DNA of 64,000 nucleotides from Flavobacterium sp. xlx-214 (GCF_013874595.1 NZ_CP059431.1:930001-994000); one strand, 5' to 3'. Positions 43,751 through 53,137 are shown, counted from the first letter of the stretch. Made by a program: numbers and translations. The notes: generated from the sequence alone by a model not told the origin.

Positions 43751-45271
43751 ATGAAAGATTTTTTAGTAAAATTAGGATTAAAAGAAACAAATGTAGGTTC
43801 TTCAACAGGATCTGAATGGTTTGCAAACGGAGCTACAATTCAATCATATACACCTGTAGATGGTTCTTTAATTGGTTCTGTACAAACTACTTCTAATGAA
43901 GATTACGAAAAAGTAATGAACAAAGCTGCCGAAGCTTTTAAAACATGGCGTTTGGTTCCTGCTCCTAAACGTGGTGAAATTGTACGCCAAGTTGGTGAGG
44001 CTTTACGTGAAAACAAAGAAGCTTTAGGTCAGTTGGTTTCTTATGAAATGGGTAAAAGCTTACAAGAAGGTTTAGGTGAAGTCCAAGAAATGATTGATAT
44101 CTGTGATTTCGCAGTAGGTTTATCACGTCAATTGTACGGTTTAACCATGCATTCAGAGCGTCCAATGCACCGTATGTATGAGCAATACCACCCAATTGGT
44201 GTTGTAGGAATTATTTCTGCATTTAACTTCCCAGTGGCTGTTTGGTCATGGAATGCTGCTTTGGCATGGGTTTGTGGCGATGTTTGTGTTTGGAAACCAA
44301 GTTCTAAAACGCCTTTATGTGCTATTGCTTGCCAAAATATCATTACTAAAGTATTTGCAAAAAACAACATCCCAGAAGGCGTTAGCTGTTTAGTTACAGG
44401 AAATGCTTCTGGTGATTTAATGAATAATGACAAACGTGTACCTTTAGTATCTTTTACAGGTTCTACGCGTATTGGTCGCCACGTATCTAAAACCGTTGCA
44501 GAACGTTTTGGTAAAACTATTTTAGAATTAGGTGGTAACAATGCTATTATTGTTTCTGAACATGCCGATTTAAATATGGTTTTAGTGGGAGCTGTTTTTG
44601 GAGCTGTTGGTACGGCTGGGCAACGTTGTACATCAACACGTCGTTTAATTGTACACGAAAGTGTTTACAACAAAACAATTGAAACATTGAAAAGCGCTTA
44701 CGGACAATTAAAAATTGGTGATCCGTTAGATGCTGCTAATCATGTTGGTCCGCTTATCGATAAAAAAGCAGTTGAAGATTATTTAAATGCTATTGAAAAA
44801 GCAAAAGCCGAAGGTGGAAATATTGTAGTTGAAGGCGGTGTTGTTGAAGGTGCTGGATATGAAAGTGGATGTTATGTAAAACCTTGTATTATTGAAGCTA
44901 AAAACGAGTTTGAAATTGTACAAGAAGAAACTTTTGCTCCTATTTTATATGTGATGAAATACAGCACTATTGAAGAAGCAATTGATATGCAAAACAATGT
45001 ACCACAAGGATTATCATCAGCAATTTTCACAAACAACTTAAGAGAAGCAGAATTATTCTTATCTCAATCAGGTTCAGATTGTGGTATTGCAAACGTAAAC
45101 ATTGGTACTTCGGGAGCTGAAATTGGTGGTGCTTTTGGTGGCGAAAAAGAAACAGGTGGTGGTCGTGAATCAGGATCTGATGCTTGGAAAGTTTATATGC
45201 GCCGTCAAACAAACACTATTAACTATGGTAAAGAACTTCCTTTAGCACAAGGAATTAACTTTAATATTTAA
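43751..45271 (+). CDS. ALDH7-type aldehyde dehydrogenase (aminoadipate-semialdehyde dehydrogenase-like)
   Basis: 506 residues, NAD-dependent aldehyde dehydrogenase of the antiquitin/AmaB (ALDH7) type. Catalytic Glu in ILELGGNNA near 258, catalytic Cys in [12 protein letters not shown] near 291. The C-terminal [24 protein letters not shown] is specific to this subfamily. Such enzymes oxidise alpha-aminoadipate semialdehyde/piperideine-6-carboxylate in lysine catabolism. Being 69 bp after the 3-hydroxyanthranilate dioxygenase, it might instead serve an aldehyde of tryptophan breakdown, but the subfamily points to lysine. A DUF2059 gene follows after 8 bp. Confidence 0.92.
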   Translation: MKDFLVKLGLKETNVGSSTGSEWFANGATIQSYTPVDGSLIGSVQTTSNEDYEKVMNKAAEAFKTWRLVPAPKRGEIVRQVGEALRENKEALGQLVSYEMGKSLQEGLGEVQEMIDICDFAVGLSRQLYGLTMHSERPMHRMYEQYHPIGVVGIISAFNFPVAVWSWNAALAWVCGDVCVWKPSSKTPLCAIACQNIITKVFAKNNIPEGVSCLVTGNASGDLMNNDKRVPLVSFTGSTRIGRHVSKTVAERFGKTILELGGNNAIIVSEHADLNMVLVGAVFGAVGTAGQRCTSTRRLIVHESVYNKTIETLKSAYGQLKIGDPLDAANHVGPLIDKKAVEDYLNAIEKAKAEGGNIVVEGGVVEGAGYESGCYVKPCIIEAKNEFEIVQEETFAPILYVMKYSTIEEAIDMQNNVPQGLSSAIFTNNLREAELFLSQSGSDCGIANVNIGTSGAEIGGAFGGEKETGGGRESGSDAWKVYMRRQTNTINYGKELPLAQGINFNI

Positions 45272-45279
45272 AAAGAACA

Positions 45280-45684
45280 ATGAAAAAATTATTTATAGCA
45301 ACAGTAGTATTATTATCTGTTCAATTTGCATCAGCTCAATCAGCAGATTTTAAGAAAGATGTCGTAAGTTATATTAAAATGTCAGGATCTGCGGCCCAAG
45401 TCACAGCTGTTCTAGAACCAATAATAGAACAAATACCTGAAGATAAACGAGCTGATTTTAAAAAGGATCTTGATTCTTCATTACCAAGTTTATATGAAAA
45501 AATAGCTGATGTAATGATGAAACATTATACGCATGATGATATCAAAAAAATGATTGAATTTTACAATTCACCTGTTGGAAAAAAAATACAAGAGGTAACC
45601 CCTAAAATAACAAAAGACCAAATGAAAGCGGGACAAGAATGGGGAATGGAATTACAAGGTATTTTAATGAAATATATGCAATAA
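45280..45684 (+). CDS. DUF2059-family secreted protein (first of two)
   Basis: 134 residues with a signal peptide ending at SAQS (about 20). The mature helical domain carries the DUF2059 pattern, with YTHDDIKKMIEFYNSPVGKKIQEVTP at residues 85-110 and a C-terminal amphipathic helix. Members are periplasmic and uncharacterised. It starts 8 bp after the aldehyde dehydrogenase and ends in a terminator, so it may be the tail of that transcript. A second, weaker homologue follows. Confidence 0.8.
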   Translation: MKKLFIATVVLLSVQFASAQSADFKKDVVSYIKMSGSAAQVTAVLEPIIEQIPEDKRADFKKDLDSSLPSLYEKIADVMMKHYTHDDIKKMIEFYNSPVGKKIQEVTPKITKDQMKAGQEWGMELQGILMKYMQ

Positions 45685-45685
45685 C

Positions 45686-45713
45686 AAAAAAGGAGTTTAA
45701 AACTCCTTTTTTG
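45686..45713 (+). terminator. terminator after the first DUF2059 gene
   Basis: AAAAAAGGAGTTT/AAACTCCTTTTTT hairpin directly after the stop codon. Confidence 0.8.
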
Positions 45714-45797
45714 TTGTAAAATTGTTAAGAACAGTTGTTTAGTTCAAAAAAAATTGTACTTTAGTTCTCTATTTTAAATTTTTAATAAAATTACATC

Positions 45798-46223
45798 ATG
45801 AAAAAGATTTTTTTAGGAGCAGCAATGTTCTTTGCAATACAATCAGGATTTGCTCAATCACAAGACGCAAAAACGTTTGTTGCCAATATGGGAATTAAAC
45901 AACAATTAGATGGAGCTAAAGAACAAATTCTTCCATCTATTGAAAAAGGTAAAGAAGCAGACTTTACAAAAGAGTTTGACGCAGTTGTTACTGACTTTAC
46001 AGCAACATTTTCTAAATTAGTAGATGAAAATTATGATATGGTTTTGGTAAAAGAAGCTAACAAAAAGTTTGCTGAAACAAAAGAAATGACACAAGTTATG
46101 CCTAAAGATGCAGTTGCTTTTCAAGAAAAAGTAAACAACATGCAAAATGAAATAGGTATGTCATTACAAGGTTTGGTAATGAAATATGCAGATAAGGCGG
46201 CTTTAGAAGCAGCACAAGAATAA
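45798..46223 (+). CDS. DUF2059-like secreted protein (second of two)
   Basis: 141 residues, signal peptide ending near FAQS (20). All helical, with the same general layout as the upstream neighbour (ADFTKEFDAVVTDFTATF and a C-terminal GMSLQGLVMKYADKA resembling GMELQGILMKYMQ in the neighbour). The shared C-terminal helix and size suggest an old tandem duplication, although the central EFYNSPVGK pattern is absent here. Function unknown. It is a single-gene unit with its own terminator. Confidence 0.7.
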   Translation: MKKIFLGAAMFFAIQSGFAQSQDAKTFVANMGIKQQLDGAKEQILPSIEKGKEADFTKEFDAVVTDFTATFSKLVDENYDMVLVKEANKKFAETKEMTQVMPKDAVAFQEKVNNMQNEIGMSLQGLVMKYADKAALEAAQE

Positions 46224-46228
46224 TACAT

Positions 46229-46255
46229 AAGAGGTCTAAAAGACCTCTTTTTTTA
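46229..46255 (+). terminator. terminator after the second DUF2059-like gene
   Basis: AAGAGGTCT/AGACCTCTT stem with an AAA loop and T run. Confidence 0.8.
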
Positions 46256-46283
46256 TGTGCTTTTCTGTTGTACCTTTATCATT

Positions 46284-46679
46284 ATGCACAACACTATAAA
46301 ATGCCCTTGCTGTTCTGGCTTAATGTACCAAAATTGCTGTCAGCCTTATCATACAAAAGAAAAAAATGCCGAAACTGCAGAAAAGTTAATGCGGTCGCGC
46401 TTTGCTGCTTTTGCCATTCCTAACGGTGCGTACTTAATGAACACCACTTTACCTGCAAAACGAAAATTTCACAGTGAAAAAGAGCTTCAAGAATGGGGCG
46501 AAATAAATACGTGGAAAAAGCTTGAAATTATCAGCACTCCTGCAATAAATCAAGTTGAATTTAAAGCCTTTTATGATGATGTTGGTGGAAATGAACAAGT
46601 TCATCACGAATTATCCATCTTTCAAAAAATGGGAGATCGTTGGTTTTATGTATCAGGCGACTTTTTAAACGACAATTAA
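46284..46679 (+). CDS. YchJ-like protein with SEC-C zinc motif
   Basis: 131 residues from ATG 46284; the longer frame starts at a non-ATG codon in the terminator tail. The N-terminal zinc-binding CPCCSGLMYQNCC (SEC-C type) and the family block EKLMRSRFAAFAIPNGAYLMNTTLP, with a C-terminal NTF2-like fold ending in GDRWFYVSGDF, match the YchJ/UPF0225 family. Function is not established; SEC-C motifs often contact nucleic acid or other proteins. TACCTTTA, one base off the promoter consensus, lies just upstream. Confidence 0.85.
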   Translation: MHNTIKCPCCSGLMYQNCCQPYHTKEKNAETAEKLMRSRFAAFAIPNGAYLMNTTLPAKRKFHSEKELQEWGEINTWKKLEIISTPAINQVEFKAFYDDVGGNEQVHHELSIFQKMGDRWFYVSGDFLNDN

Positions 46680-46695
46680 TGGCGTAATTTATACT

Positions 46696-46703
46696 TATAT
46701 TTG
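46696..46703 (+). promoter_or_regulatory. TAnnTTTG box at the start of the small ORF before sbcD
   Basis: TATATTTG ends only 2 bp before the ATG of the 51-residue ORF at 46706. If used, transcription would begin at or after that ATG, so the box would serve sbcD-sbcC rather than the small ORF, or give a leaderless message. Confidence 0.35.
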
Positions 46704-46705
46704 TT

Positions 46706-46861
46706 ATGGGACGAAGAACCGAAGCCAATCGTTTGGCGCATAAAAAGAAAGTAGATCTTAAAAAAAAGCGTGAACAAGACGCTGCTACTACACGCAAAGA
46801 GAAATTGAAAGCCATACAGCAGCAGTTTTCTCAACAGCAAAAACCCGAAACCGAAAAATAA
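46706..46861 (+). CDS. small basic protein of unknown function upstream of sbcD
   Basis: 51 residues, strongly charged (MGRRTEANRLAHKKKVDLKK, then Glu/Lys/Gln-rich helix), predicted to be a single helix without signal or membrane segment. Its TAA directly precedes the sbcD ATG with no gap, which suggests a translated, coupled gene. Codon use is ordinary. A promoter box lies almost on top of its start, which casts some doubt. No family recognised. Confidence 0.55.
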   Translation: MGRRTEANRLAHKKKVDLKKKREQDAATTRKEKLKAIQQQFSQQQKPETEK

Positions 46862-48067
46862 ATGAAAATTCTACATACCGCCGATTGGCATTTAGGAAAA
46901 CGCTTAGATCGCTTTTCGCGTTTAGAGGAGCAATTAGATGTGATGAATGAAATTGTTGCTATTGCTGATGAGCAAAATGTAGATTTGGTGGTGGTTGCTG
47001 GCGATTTATTTGATGCCTTTAACCCTGCTGTTGATGCGGTAGAATTATTTTTTAAGACGTTAAAGCGCTTATCTAAAAATGGTACCCGACCTGTAATTGC
47101 TATTGGTGGTAATCACGATTCGCCTGATCGTATTGATGCTCCTGATCCGTTAGCACGTGAATGCGGCATTATTTTAATCGGATATCCGCAAGCTGTTGTT
47201 GCTCCTTTTGAATTGGATCGTTTTAAAATTATACAATCCTACCCTGGTTTTATTGAACTTGAGATTAAAGGTATTGATTATCCCATCCGAATTATTCATA
47301 CCGCTTTTGCTAACGAAATTCGTTTAAAACAATATTTTGGCGAAGAAAAAGAAACAGCTTTAAATCAAGTTTTAAAAGAGCATTGGAACGATATTGCTGA
47401 AAAGCATTGCGATGAAAAAGGTGTAAACGTGCTTGTTTCTCATTTATATATGAACAAATTGGGTGAAAAACTTTTGGAAGAACCTGAAGGCGAAAAACCG
47501 ATTAAAATTGGAACTGCCGATTTGGTTTACACCAATTGTATTCCATCGCAAATACAATATACCGCATTAGGGCACTTACATGCTTTTCACAACATTGGCA
47601 CTGATGAAAAACCTATTGTTTATGCATCTTCGCCCTTGTGTTATAGTTTCAGCGAAGCGGGTCAAACCAAATATGTAAGTGTTATTGATATTTTACCTAA
47701 CCAAAAAGCAATTTACAATAAAATAGCGCTTACAAAAGGCAAAAAGTTAGAGCGTAAAACCTTTGATAGTATTACAAAAACAGTCGATTGGTTGCTTGAA
47801 AATCCTAACACATTGGTTGAATTAACTTTAATAAACGATACTTTTATTACTGCCGATGAACGCAAACTGATTTATCAATCACATAATGGAATTGTACATT
47901 TAATTCCAAAAATAAAAGTAGCTGCATCTGAAGAAAACGCAGTAAAAGAAATCAATTTAAACCAAAATATTCACGATTTGTTTCAAGATTATTTTAAATC
48001 TAAAAACAACAATCAAGCGCCCAACGAAGATTTAATGAATTTATTTAACGAGATTTTAAATAAATAA
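46862..48067 (+). CDS. sbcD: exonuclease SbcCD, nuclease subunit
   Basis: Mre11-type metallophosphoesterase that with SbcC cuts DNA hairpins and blocked double-strand ends. 401 residues. All phosphoesterase motifs are seen: HTADWHLGK (5), VVAGDLFDAFNP (about 45), GGNHDSPDRIDAP (about 80), LVSHLYMNK (about 190) and ALGHLHAFHNI (about 237). The C-terminal capping domain follows. It starts immediately after a small basic ORF; sbcC begins 1 bp after its stop. Confidence 0.95.
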   Translation: MKILHTADWHLGKRLDRFSRLEEQLDVMNEIVAIADEQNVDLVVVAGDLFDAFNPAVDAVELFFKTLKRLSKNGTRPVIAIGGNHDSPDRIDAPDPLARECGIILIGYPQAVVAPFELDRFKIIQSYPGFIELEIKGIDYPIRIIHTAFANEIRLKQYFGEEKETALNQVLKEHWNDIAEKHCDEKGVNVLVSHLYMNKLGEKLLEEPEGEKPIKIGTADLVYTNCIPSQIQYTALGHLHAFHNIGTDEKPIVYASSPLCYSFSEAGQTKYVSVIDILPNQKAIYNKIALTKGKKLERKTFDSITKTVDWLLENPNTLVELTLINDTFITADERKLIYQSHNGIVHLIPKIKVAASEENAVKEINLNQNIHDLFQDYFKSKNNNQAPNEDLMNLFNEILNK

Positions 48068-48068
48068 T

Positions 48069-51000
48069 ATGATACCCATTCAACTTACCATAGAAGGTTT
48101 ATACTCGTACCAAAACAGACAAACAATTGATTTTTCAGATTTAATTGATGCAGGTTTATTTGGTATTTTTGGAGCAGTTGGCTCGGGAAAATCATCTATT
48201 TTAGAAGCCATTACTTTTGCACTTTACGGCGAAACAGAACGTTTAAATGCACGCGACAAACGCACGTACAACATGATGAACTTAAAATCGAACCGTTCGT
48301 ATATTGAGTTTGATTTTGAAGTAGGTGCAACAATATATCGCGCCACTCGTGAGTTTAAAAGAAACACCAAACGCTTTGATGATGTTAAAACGCCTTCGGT
48401 TGTTTTCTATGAACAAAAAGAGGGAAATTGGGTTCCGTTAAATCATTCAAATGCTGAGCTTTTATTGGGTTTAAGTTACGAAAACTTCAAACGCACTATT
48501 ATTATTCCTCAAGGTCAGTTTAAAGAATTTATTGAATTAGGTCCGAAAGATCGAACACAAATGATGAAAGAAATTTTTAATCTACATCGTTTCGATTTAC
48601 AAGACAAAGTCGTGCAATTAAACAGTTTAAACTTAACAGAATTAAATCAATTAGAAGGAAAATTATCTGGCTTTGAAACCGTTTCAGAAGAAAACATAAA
48701 CCAATTAAAAGAGGTTTTAGCTCAGCAACAAGCAACTTTAAACAAAGCAAAAGAAGACTATCAACTTGTTAACAACCAATTTCAACAGGTAAAATTATTA
48801 AAAACCGATTTTGAATTGCTTCAAGTAAAAAAACAGTTGTTTAAAGAGCAATCACAACAAAAAACACTTATTGATGCAGAAAAAAAGCAGTTAGAAATGT
48901 ACGAAACTTATTGGACTGATTTCTCGCATCTTTTAAAAGAAAAAGCCAAACAGCAAGAAAGCTTAAGTGCTAAACAAACTGCGGTAACAACTTTACAAAA
49001 CACATTAGCTACTTTAGAAACTTCGGAAGTAACATTAACAACAAGTTTAAATGCTGTAAAACCTCAATTTGAAGCATTACCTGAAAAGCGAAAAACTTTA
49101 AACGATTTAGAATTAATTGTGCAAACGCTTGGTTATGCAGAAGAAATTAATCTTTTAAAACAGCGTAGCGAAAACGGTAAGTTGAAGGTTGAAGAAGTAG
49201 AACAAAAAGAAGCCGATTTAAAAAACGTGATTAAATCATTAGAAGAAAAGTTAACGCAACTTGAAGTTTCTAAAACAGATGCACAATTATTGAATGATGT
49301 AGGCAACTGGTTTGTTAAAAACGATTTGTATCAATCAGAGTTCAATAAGCAAAGCATAAAAACTTCAGAACTTAAAGTGCAAATTGATGCCATATCTTCT
49401 CATTTAAAACAACAAAATATTGAAGAAGCTACATTTGAAGATCAAATTGCGGCAAAAGAGCATCAATTTAGTAATGAAAAAGAGCAAATTAATGCTCAAA
49501 AAAATGCGTTGTTGGTACAACAACAAATGGCGCAATACACTCATAATTTGCACGATGGTGAAGCGTGTCCGCTTTGTGGTGCTTTAGAACATCCGGCGGT
49601 TGCAGTTACCGAAGATGTTTCGAACAAATTAGAAGCTGTAAACGCTCAATTGAATAAAATAGCTATTGATTATAAAGCCTTTTCGTCCTTTGTTACAGAA
49701 ACAAAACAAATTTTTCAACGAAAACAACTTTTAAACGATCAGTTAACAACAGAAGAAATTGCCTTAAAAGCACAACAAAACCAAATAGATGCACATAAAA
49801 AATTGTTTATTTGGGAAGACTTTTCAATGAATGATTTTGAAGGTTTTGAACAAGCTAGAAAACAAGCAGTTGCTTTAGAAACAGAAATAAAAGCTGTAAC
49901 AAAAGAATTAAAAGAACAACGTTATTTTTTAGAAACAGAGCAACAACAAGCAGAAAAATTTAAGAATGCGTTGGCATCTTTTAAAATAGAAGAAGCTCAA
50001 AAACAAACTCAGATCAATCAAAACATTAGCAATTTAAAAGTTTTGTCATGGTCTATTTTTGAAAGTAAAAACAAAGTCGAGGTTAATACTGAATTACAAA
50101 ATGTATTTGCTGAAATACATCACATTGAAAAAGAATACGAGCAGTTAAACACACAGTTAAATGAAGTGTTGCAACAAATTGCCGTGCAAAAAAACAGTAT
50201 TTCCATAAATGCTAATGATATTCAATTGTTGCAAAATCAGATCGAAACAACAAAACAAAACATCAAAAACACACTTGAAAAGCATCAAATCGAAACTTTA
50301 GAAATCGTTACCGATGTACTAAGCAAACCGATTGATATTGCAGAGGTTCGTGCTAAAATTGATCGCTTCTTATTAAATTATGAAGGATTAAAACAAGTCA
50401 TCCAGAATTTAGAAATTAAGCTAAAAGACACATCGTTCAGTCAAGAAACCTATGATGCTCTTTTAAATTCCTTTAACAAAGCAACAGAAACTTTAAACGA
50501 AGCGTCAGCAGATTTTACCAAAACACAAGCTGAAATTAATCGTTTAACCAAAGCTTTTGACGACAAAAAAGAATTGCTTAAAACCTTTGCCAAACTTGAA
50601 AAAAGACGTGATAATTTAAAAGTTATGACCAATCTTTTTAAAGCTTCAGGGTTTGTACAATACGTTTCAAGTATTTATTTGCAGCAATTGTGTGACAATG
50701 CCAATGTGCGTTTTCACAAAATGACTCGAAACCAGTTAAGTTTACAAATGAACGAAAACAACGACTTTGAGATTATTGATTATTTAAACGAAGGGCGTTC
50801 ACGCAGTGTAAAAACATTATCGGGCGGGCAAGCGTTTCAGGTATCGTTAAGTTTAGCACTTGCGTTGGCAGAAAGTGTACAGGCTAATGCAAAAAGCGAC
50901 CGTAACTTTTTCTTTATTGATGAAGGTTTTGGTACGCAAGATCAGGAATCTGTGAACATTGTGTTTGAAACCTTGCAGCATTTACATAAAGAAAATAGAA

Positions 51001-51104
51001 TTGTAGGTATTATTTCGCACGTTGAAGAGTTAAAAGAACGCATACCCGTTGCTTTAAACATTACCAAAAATGAAGAAACAGGTAGTTTTATTGAAAAAAA
51101 TTGA
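48069..51104 (+). CDS. sbcC: exonuclease SbcCD, SMC-like ATPase subunit
   Basis: Rad50-type ATPase, 1011 residues. Walker A GAVGSGKS at 35-42 and Q-loop region IIPQGQFKEFI near 150. Two long coiled coils flank the zinc hook CPLC near residue 500. The C-terminal lobe carries signature KTLSGGQAFQVSLSLALAL near 915, Walker B FFFIDEGFGTQD near 950, and IISHVEELKERI. Together with SbcD it forms the tethered nuclease complex. Translationally coupled to sbcD. Confidence 0.95.
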   Translation: MIPIQLTIEGLYSYQNRQTIDFSDLIDAGLFGIFGAVGSGKSSILEAITFALYGETERLNARDKRTYNMMNLKSNRSYIEFDFEVGATIYRATREFKRNTKRFDDVKTPSVVFYEQKEGNWVPLNHSNAELLLGLSYENFKRTIIIPQGQFKEFIELGPKDRTQMMKEIFNLHRFDLQDKVVQLNSLNLTELNQLEGKLSGFETVSEENINQLKEVLAQQQATLNKAKEDYQLVNNQFQQVKLLKTDFELLQVKKQLFKEQSQQKTLIDAEKKQLEMYETYWTDFSHLLKEKAKQQESLSAKQTAVTTLQNTLATLETSEVTLTTSLNAVKPQFEALPEKRKTLNDLELIVQTLGYAEEINLLKQRSENGKLKVEEVEQKEADLKNVIKSLEEKLTQLEVSKTDAQLLNDVGNWFVKNDLYQSEFNKQSIKTSELKVQIDAISSHLKQQNIEEATFEDQIAAKEHQFSNEKEQINAQKNALLVQQQMAQYTHNLHDGEACPLCGALEHPAVAVTEDVSNKLEAVNAQLNKIAIDYKAFSSFVTETKQIFQRKQLLNDQLTTEEIALKAQQNQIDAHKKLFIWEDFSMNDFEGFEQARKQAVALETEIKAVTKELKEQRYFLETEQQQAEKFKNALASFKIEEAQKQTQINQNISNLKVLSWSIFESKNKVEVNTELQNVFAEIHHIEKEYEQLNTQLNEVLQQIAVQKNSISINANDIQLLQNQIETTKQNIKNTLEKHQIETLEIVTDVLSKPIDIAEVRAKIDRFLLNYEGLKQVIQNLEIKLKDTSFSQETYDALLNSFNKATETLNEASADFTKTQAEINRLTKAFDDKKELLKTFAKLEKRRDNLKVMTNLFKASGFVQYVSSIYLQQLCDNANVRFHKMTRNQLSLQMNENNDFEIIDYLNEGRSRSVKTLSGGQAFQVSLSLALALAESVQANAKSDRNFFFIDEGFGTQDQESVNIVFETLQHLHKENRIVGIISHVEELKERIPVALNITKNEETGSFIEKN

Positions 51105-51127
51105 TACATTTATAAAAATTAACACTT

Positions 51128-51976
51128 ATGAAAAAACTAATTTTTATTGTTCCTGTACTTTTTTTAATATCTTGTGAAGATCCTGAATATGGAATAAAAA
51201 ACTCAGAGCCAATTTTTGGAGAAGAAAATATTGATAAATTGAGTTCTTCAAAAGTTGAAGTAACCTCATTAGAAACAGTTACTTTCTCTTATAATGTAAA
51301 AACAAACGGTTTACCTAAAAGAGATTTATACGATTCAATTACCTTCTCTGTTTCTGGTATTGAAGAAGAACTTCGTGTTTTTACAATTGGATATGAAGAT
51401 CCTAATAGCCCAATTGGTAATCCAGCTGAGTATGAAATTACAATTTGGCATCATACCTTTATGAGTATAGGTTCGTATGAAACAAAATTAATAGGTTACA
51501 AAAATGGAAATAAAAAAACATTAGATGCATTAACCATTAATGTTACTAATCCTTACAATTTTTTCAATATAAATTGGAGTGATAGTACAACAAAAACTAA
51601 TAGCTATATCAATACTATTAACAATTTTGTACTAACTGTTAATTCAAAAAAGGTTGGTGGGGCAATAAATAACAAAATGACTGCAAACGCTGCTTTTTCA
51701 TGGAAGTATAAACAATGGCCGTTTACTCAAAATGAATATGAAAAAGGAAGGGCTGTTCTTTACAATGCTATGATTAAGGAATATGGAAAGCCTACATATA
51801 CAAGTGAAGATGATTTTGTAAATATTTTTAATGATTTATTTATAGAAAAAATAGATGAAATGGATGATATTGAATGTATCTGGATTACTGAAAAAAGTAA
51901 GATAGCCTTATTATCTTCTCAACGTTTTTCGGATACACAAAAAGAATATTATTTACATGCCCAAGAAAAAAACTAG
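51128..51976 (+). CDS. lipoprotein of unknown function
   Basis: 282 residues. Lipoprotein signal LIFIVPVLFLISC (Cys near 16), then EDPEYGIKNSEPIFGEENIDK. Residues about 40-140 look like an immunoglobulin-like or PKD-like beta sandwich (VEVTSLETVTFSYNVKTNG and YEITIWHHTFMSIGSYETKLIGYKNG). The C-terminal half is more helical. No family recognised. It follows sbcC after 23 bp without a visible terminator and is followed at once by the stray copy of the purD 3' end, so it lies at a rearrangement point and may be a newcomer here. Confidence 0.7.
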   Translation: MKKLIFIVPVLFLISCEDPEYGIKNSEPIFGEENIDKLSSSKVEVTSLETVTFSYNVKTNGLPKRDLYDSITFSVSGIEEELRVFTIGYEDPNSPIGNPAEYEITIWHHTFMSIGSYETKLIGYKNGNKKTLDALTINVTNPYNFFNINWSDSTTKTNSYINTINNFVLTVNSKKVGGAINNKMTANAAFSWKYKQWPFTQNEYEKGRAVLYNAMIKEYGKPTYTSEDDFVNIFNDLFIEKIDEMDDIECIWITEKSKIALLSSQRFSDTQKEYYLHAQEKN

Positions 51977-51981
51977 AAAAT

Positions 51982-52038
51982 GATTTTGAAGGAAAATATT
52001 TTAGATCAGATTTAGGTTTTGATTTATAAAGAAAAAGC
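51982..52038 (+). repeat. displaced copy of the purD 3' end, copy 2 of a 57-bp repeat
   Basis: 56 of 57 bases equal the last codons, stop and 9 bp downstream of purD (35501-35557). Here they follow an unrelated lipoprotein gene and encode nothing. It is followed by a different hairpin terminator. Both copies have the same orientation, 16.5 kb apart. Confidence 0.9.
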
Positions 52039-52061
52039 TCGATTTTTAAATCGAGCTTTTT
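52032..52061. terminator. bidirectional terminator at the displaced purD tail
   Basis: AAAAAGCTCGATTT/AAATCGAGCTTTTT hairpin; its left arm begins inside the repeat. It serves the lipoprotein and the convergent reductase gene. Confidence 0.8.
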
Positions 52062-52075
52062 TTATTTTTAAGATT

Positions 52076-53122
52076 TTAAACATCATCAAAATCAACATAA
52101 ATTTCATCTGTTGTTACATAAGCTTGGCAAGCCAATAACAAACCTTCTTCCACTTCATCATCCATTAAAATATGATTGGTTTTCATTTCTGCCGATCCTT
52201 TCACCGTTCTACACATACAAGAGCTGCAAATTCCGCCTTGACAAGAATAAGGAGCATCTACACCATGTTTTAAAGCGGCACTTAAAATGTTTTCGGTACG
52301 TGGCATATTAAAAGTGGTTTCAACATCATCAACCAAAACGGTTACTTTTACCATTCCTTCGCCCGTTACCGGAATTTCTCCATTAGTACTGCTAGTGGTA
52401 AACAATTCGTAATGAATTTGGTCTTCAGAGGCACCGTTTTCTTTTAAAACATCGGTAACCTTTTTAATCATATCTTCAGGTCCGCACAAAAAGTACTCGT
52501 CTACACGTTTTTCACTGTGTTTGTTTTTAAAAACAAAATTAATGGTTGATCTTTCAATTCGACCAAATAATGACCCTTCTGGATGTTCTTTCGTAAAAGT
52601 ATAATGAACAAAAAATCTTCCTAAATATTGATTCTTTAAAGCCTCAATTTCGTTAAAGTAAATAGTATCTTCAACCGATTTATTGCCGTAAACCAAAACA
52701 AAAGTAGTATCGTTTGCGCTTTCTAAAATATCTTGTGCTAACGAAATAATAGGGGTAATTCCAGACCCTGCAGCAATACCAGCAACAATTTTCGCCGTTT
52801 TATTTTCTAAAACAAATTTACCTTCGGGTACAGCAATTTCTAAAGTATCACCTACCTGTAGTTGTTGTGTAACGTAGTTTGAAAAAACACCGTTTTCTAC
52901 CGCTTTTACCACAACGCGTAATTCATTGCTTTTTGGAGACGAGCTAATAGAGTAAGAACGTCTTATTTCTTCGCCATTAATATCTGCTTTAATATTTACA
53001 TATTGTCCAGCTTCAAACTGATACGTTTCTTGTAATTCTGTTGGTATATCAAATACAATCGAAACTGCCAAAGGCGTTTCTTTTCTTATTTCTTTAACCT
53101 TTAAAGGATTGAATTTTGACAT
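52076..53122 (-). CDS. FAD/[2Fe-2S] oxidoreductase (PaaE/ferredoxin-reductase-like)
   Basis: 348 residues with three domains: an FAD-binding barrel (RRSYSISSSP near residue 54), an NAD(P)-binding Rossmann domain (AGIAAGSGITPIISLAQDIL near 113, and YFLCGPEDMIKKV near 210), and a C-terminal plant-type [2Fe-2S] ferredoxin domain (YSCQGGICSSCMCR near 295 and a fourth Cys in LLACQA). The order is that of PaaE/HmpX-type reductases that feed electrons from NAD(P)H to an oxygenase. No paa genes are present here, so its partner is unknown. Confidence 0.9.
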   Translation of the reverse strand: MSKFNPLKVKEIRKETPLAVSIVFDIPTELQETYQFEAGQYVNIKADINGEEIRRSYSISSSPKSNELRVVVKAVENGVFSNYVTQQLQVGDTLEIAVPEGKFVLENKTAKIVAGIAAGSGITPIISLAQDILESANDTTFVLVYGNKSVEDTIYFNEIEALKNQYLGRFFVHYTFTKEHPEGSLFGRIERSTINFVFKNKHSEKRVDEYFLCGPEDMIKKVTDVLKENGASEDQIHYELFTTSSTNGEIPVTGEGMVKVTVLVDDVETTFNMPRTENILSAALKHGVDAPYSCQGGICSSCMCRTVKGSAEMKTNHILMDDEVEEGLLLACQAYVTTDEIYVDFDDV

Positions 53123-53137
53123 TTATCTAATTTTTTA

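Noticed and set aside
35501..52038. A 16.5-kb integrative element flanked by attL/attR at the purD end
   Set aside because: The geometry (direct repeat of a gene's 3' end) fits, but the interval holds core genes such as dut and sbcCD, and no integrase or mobility gene is present.
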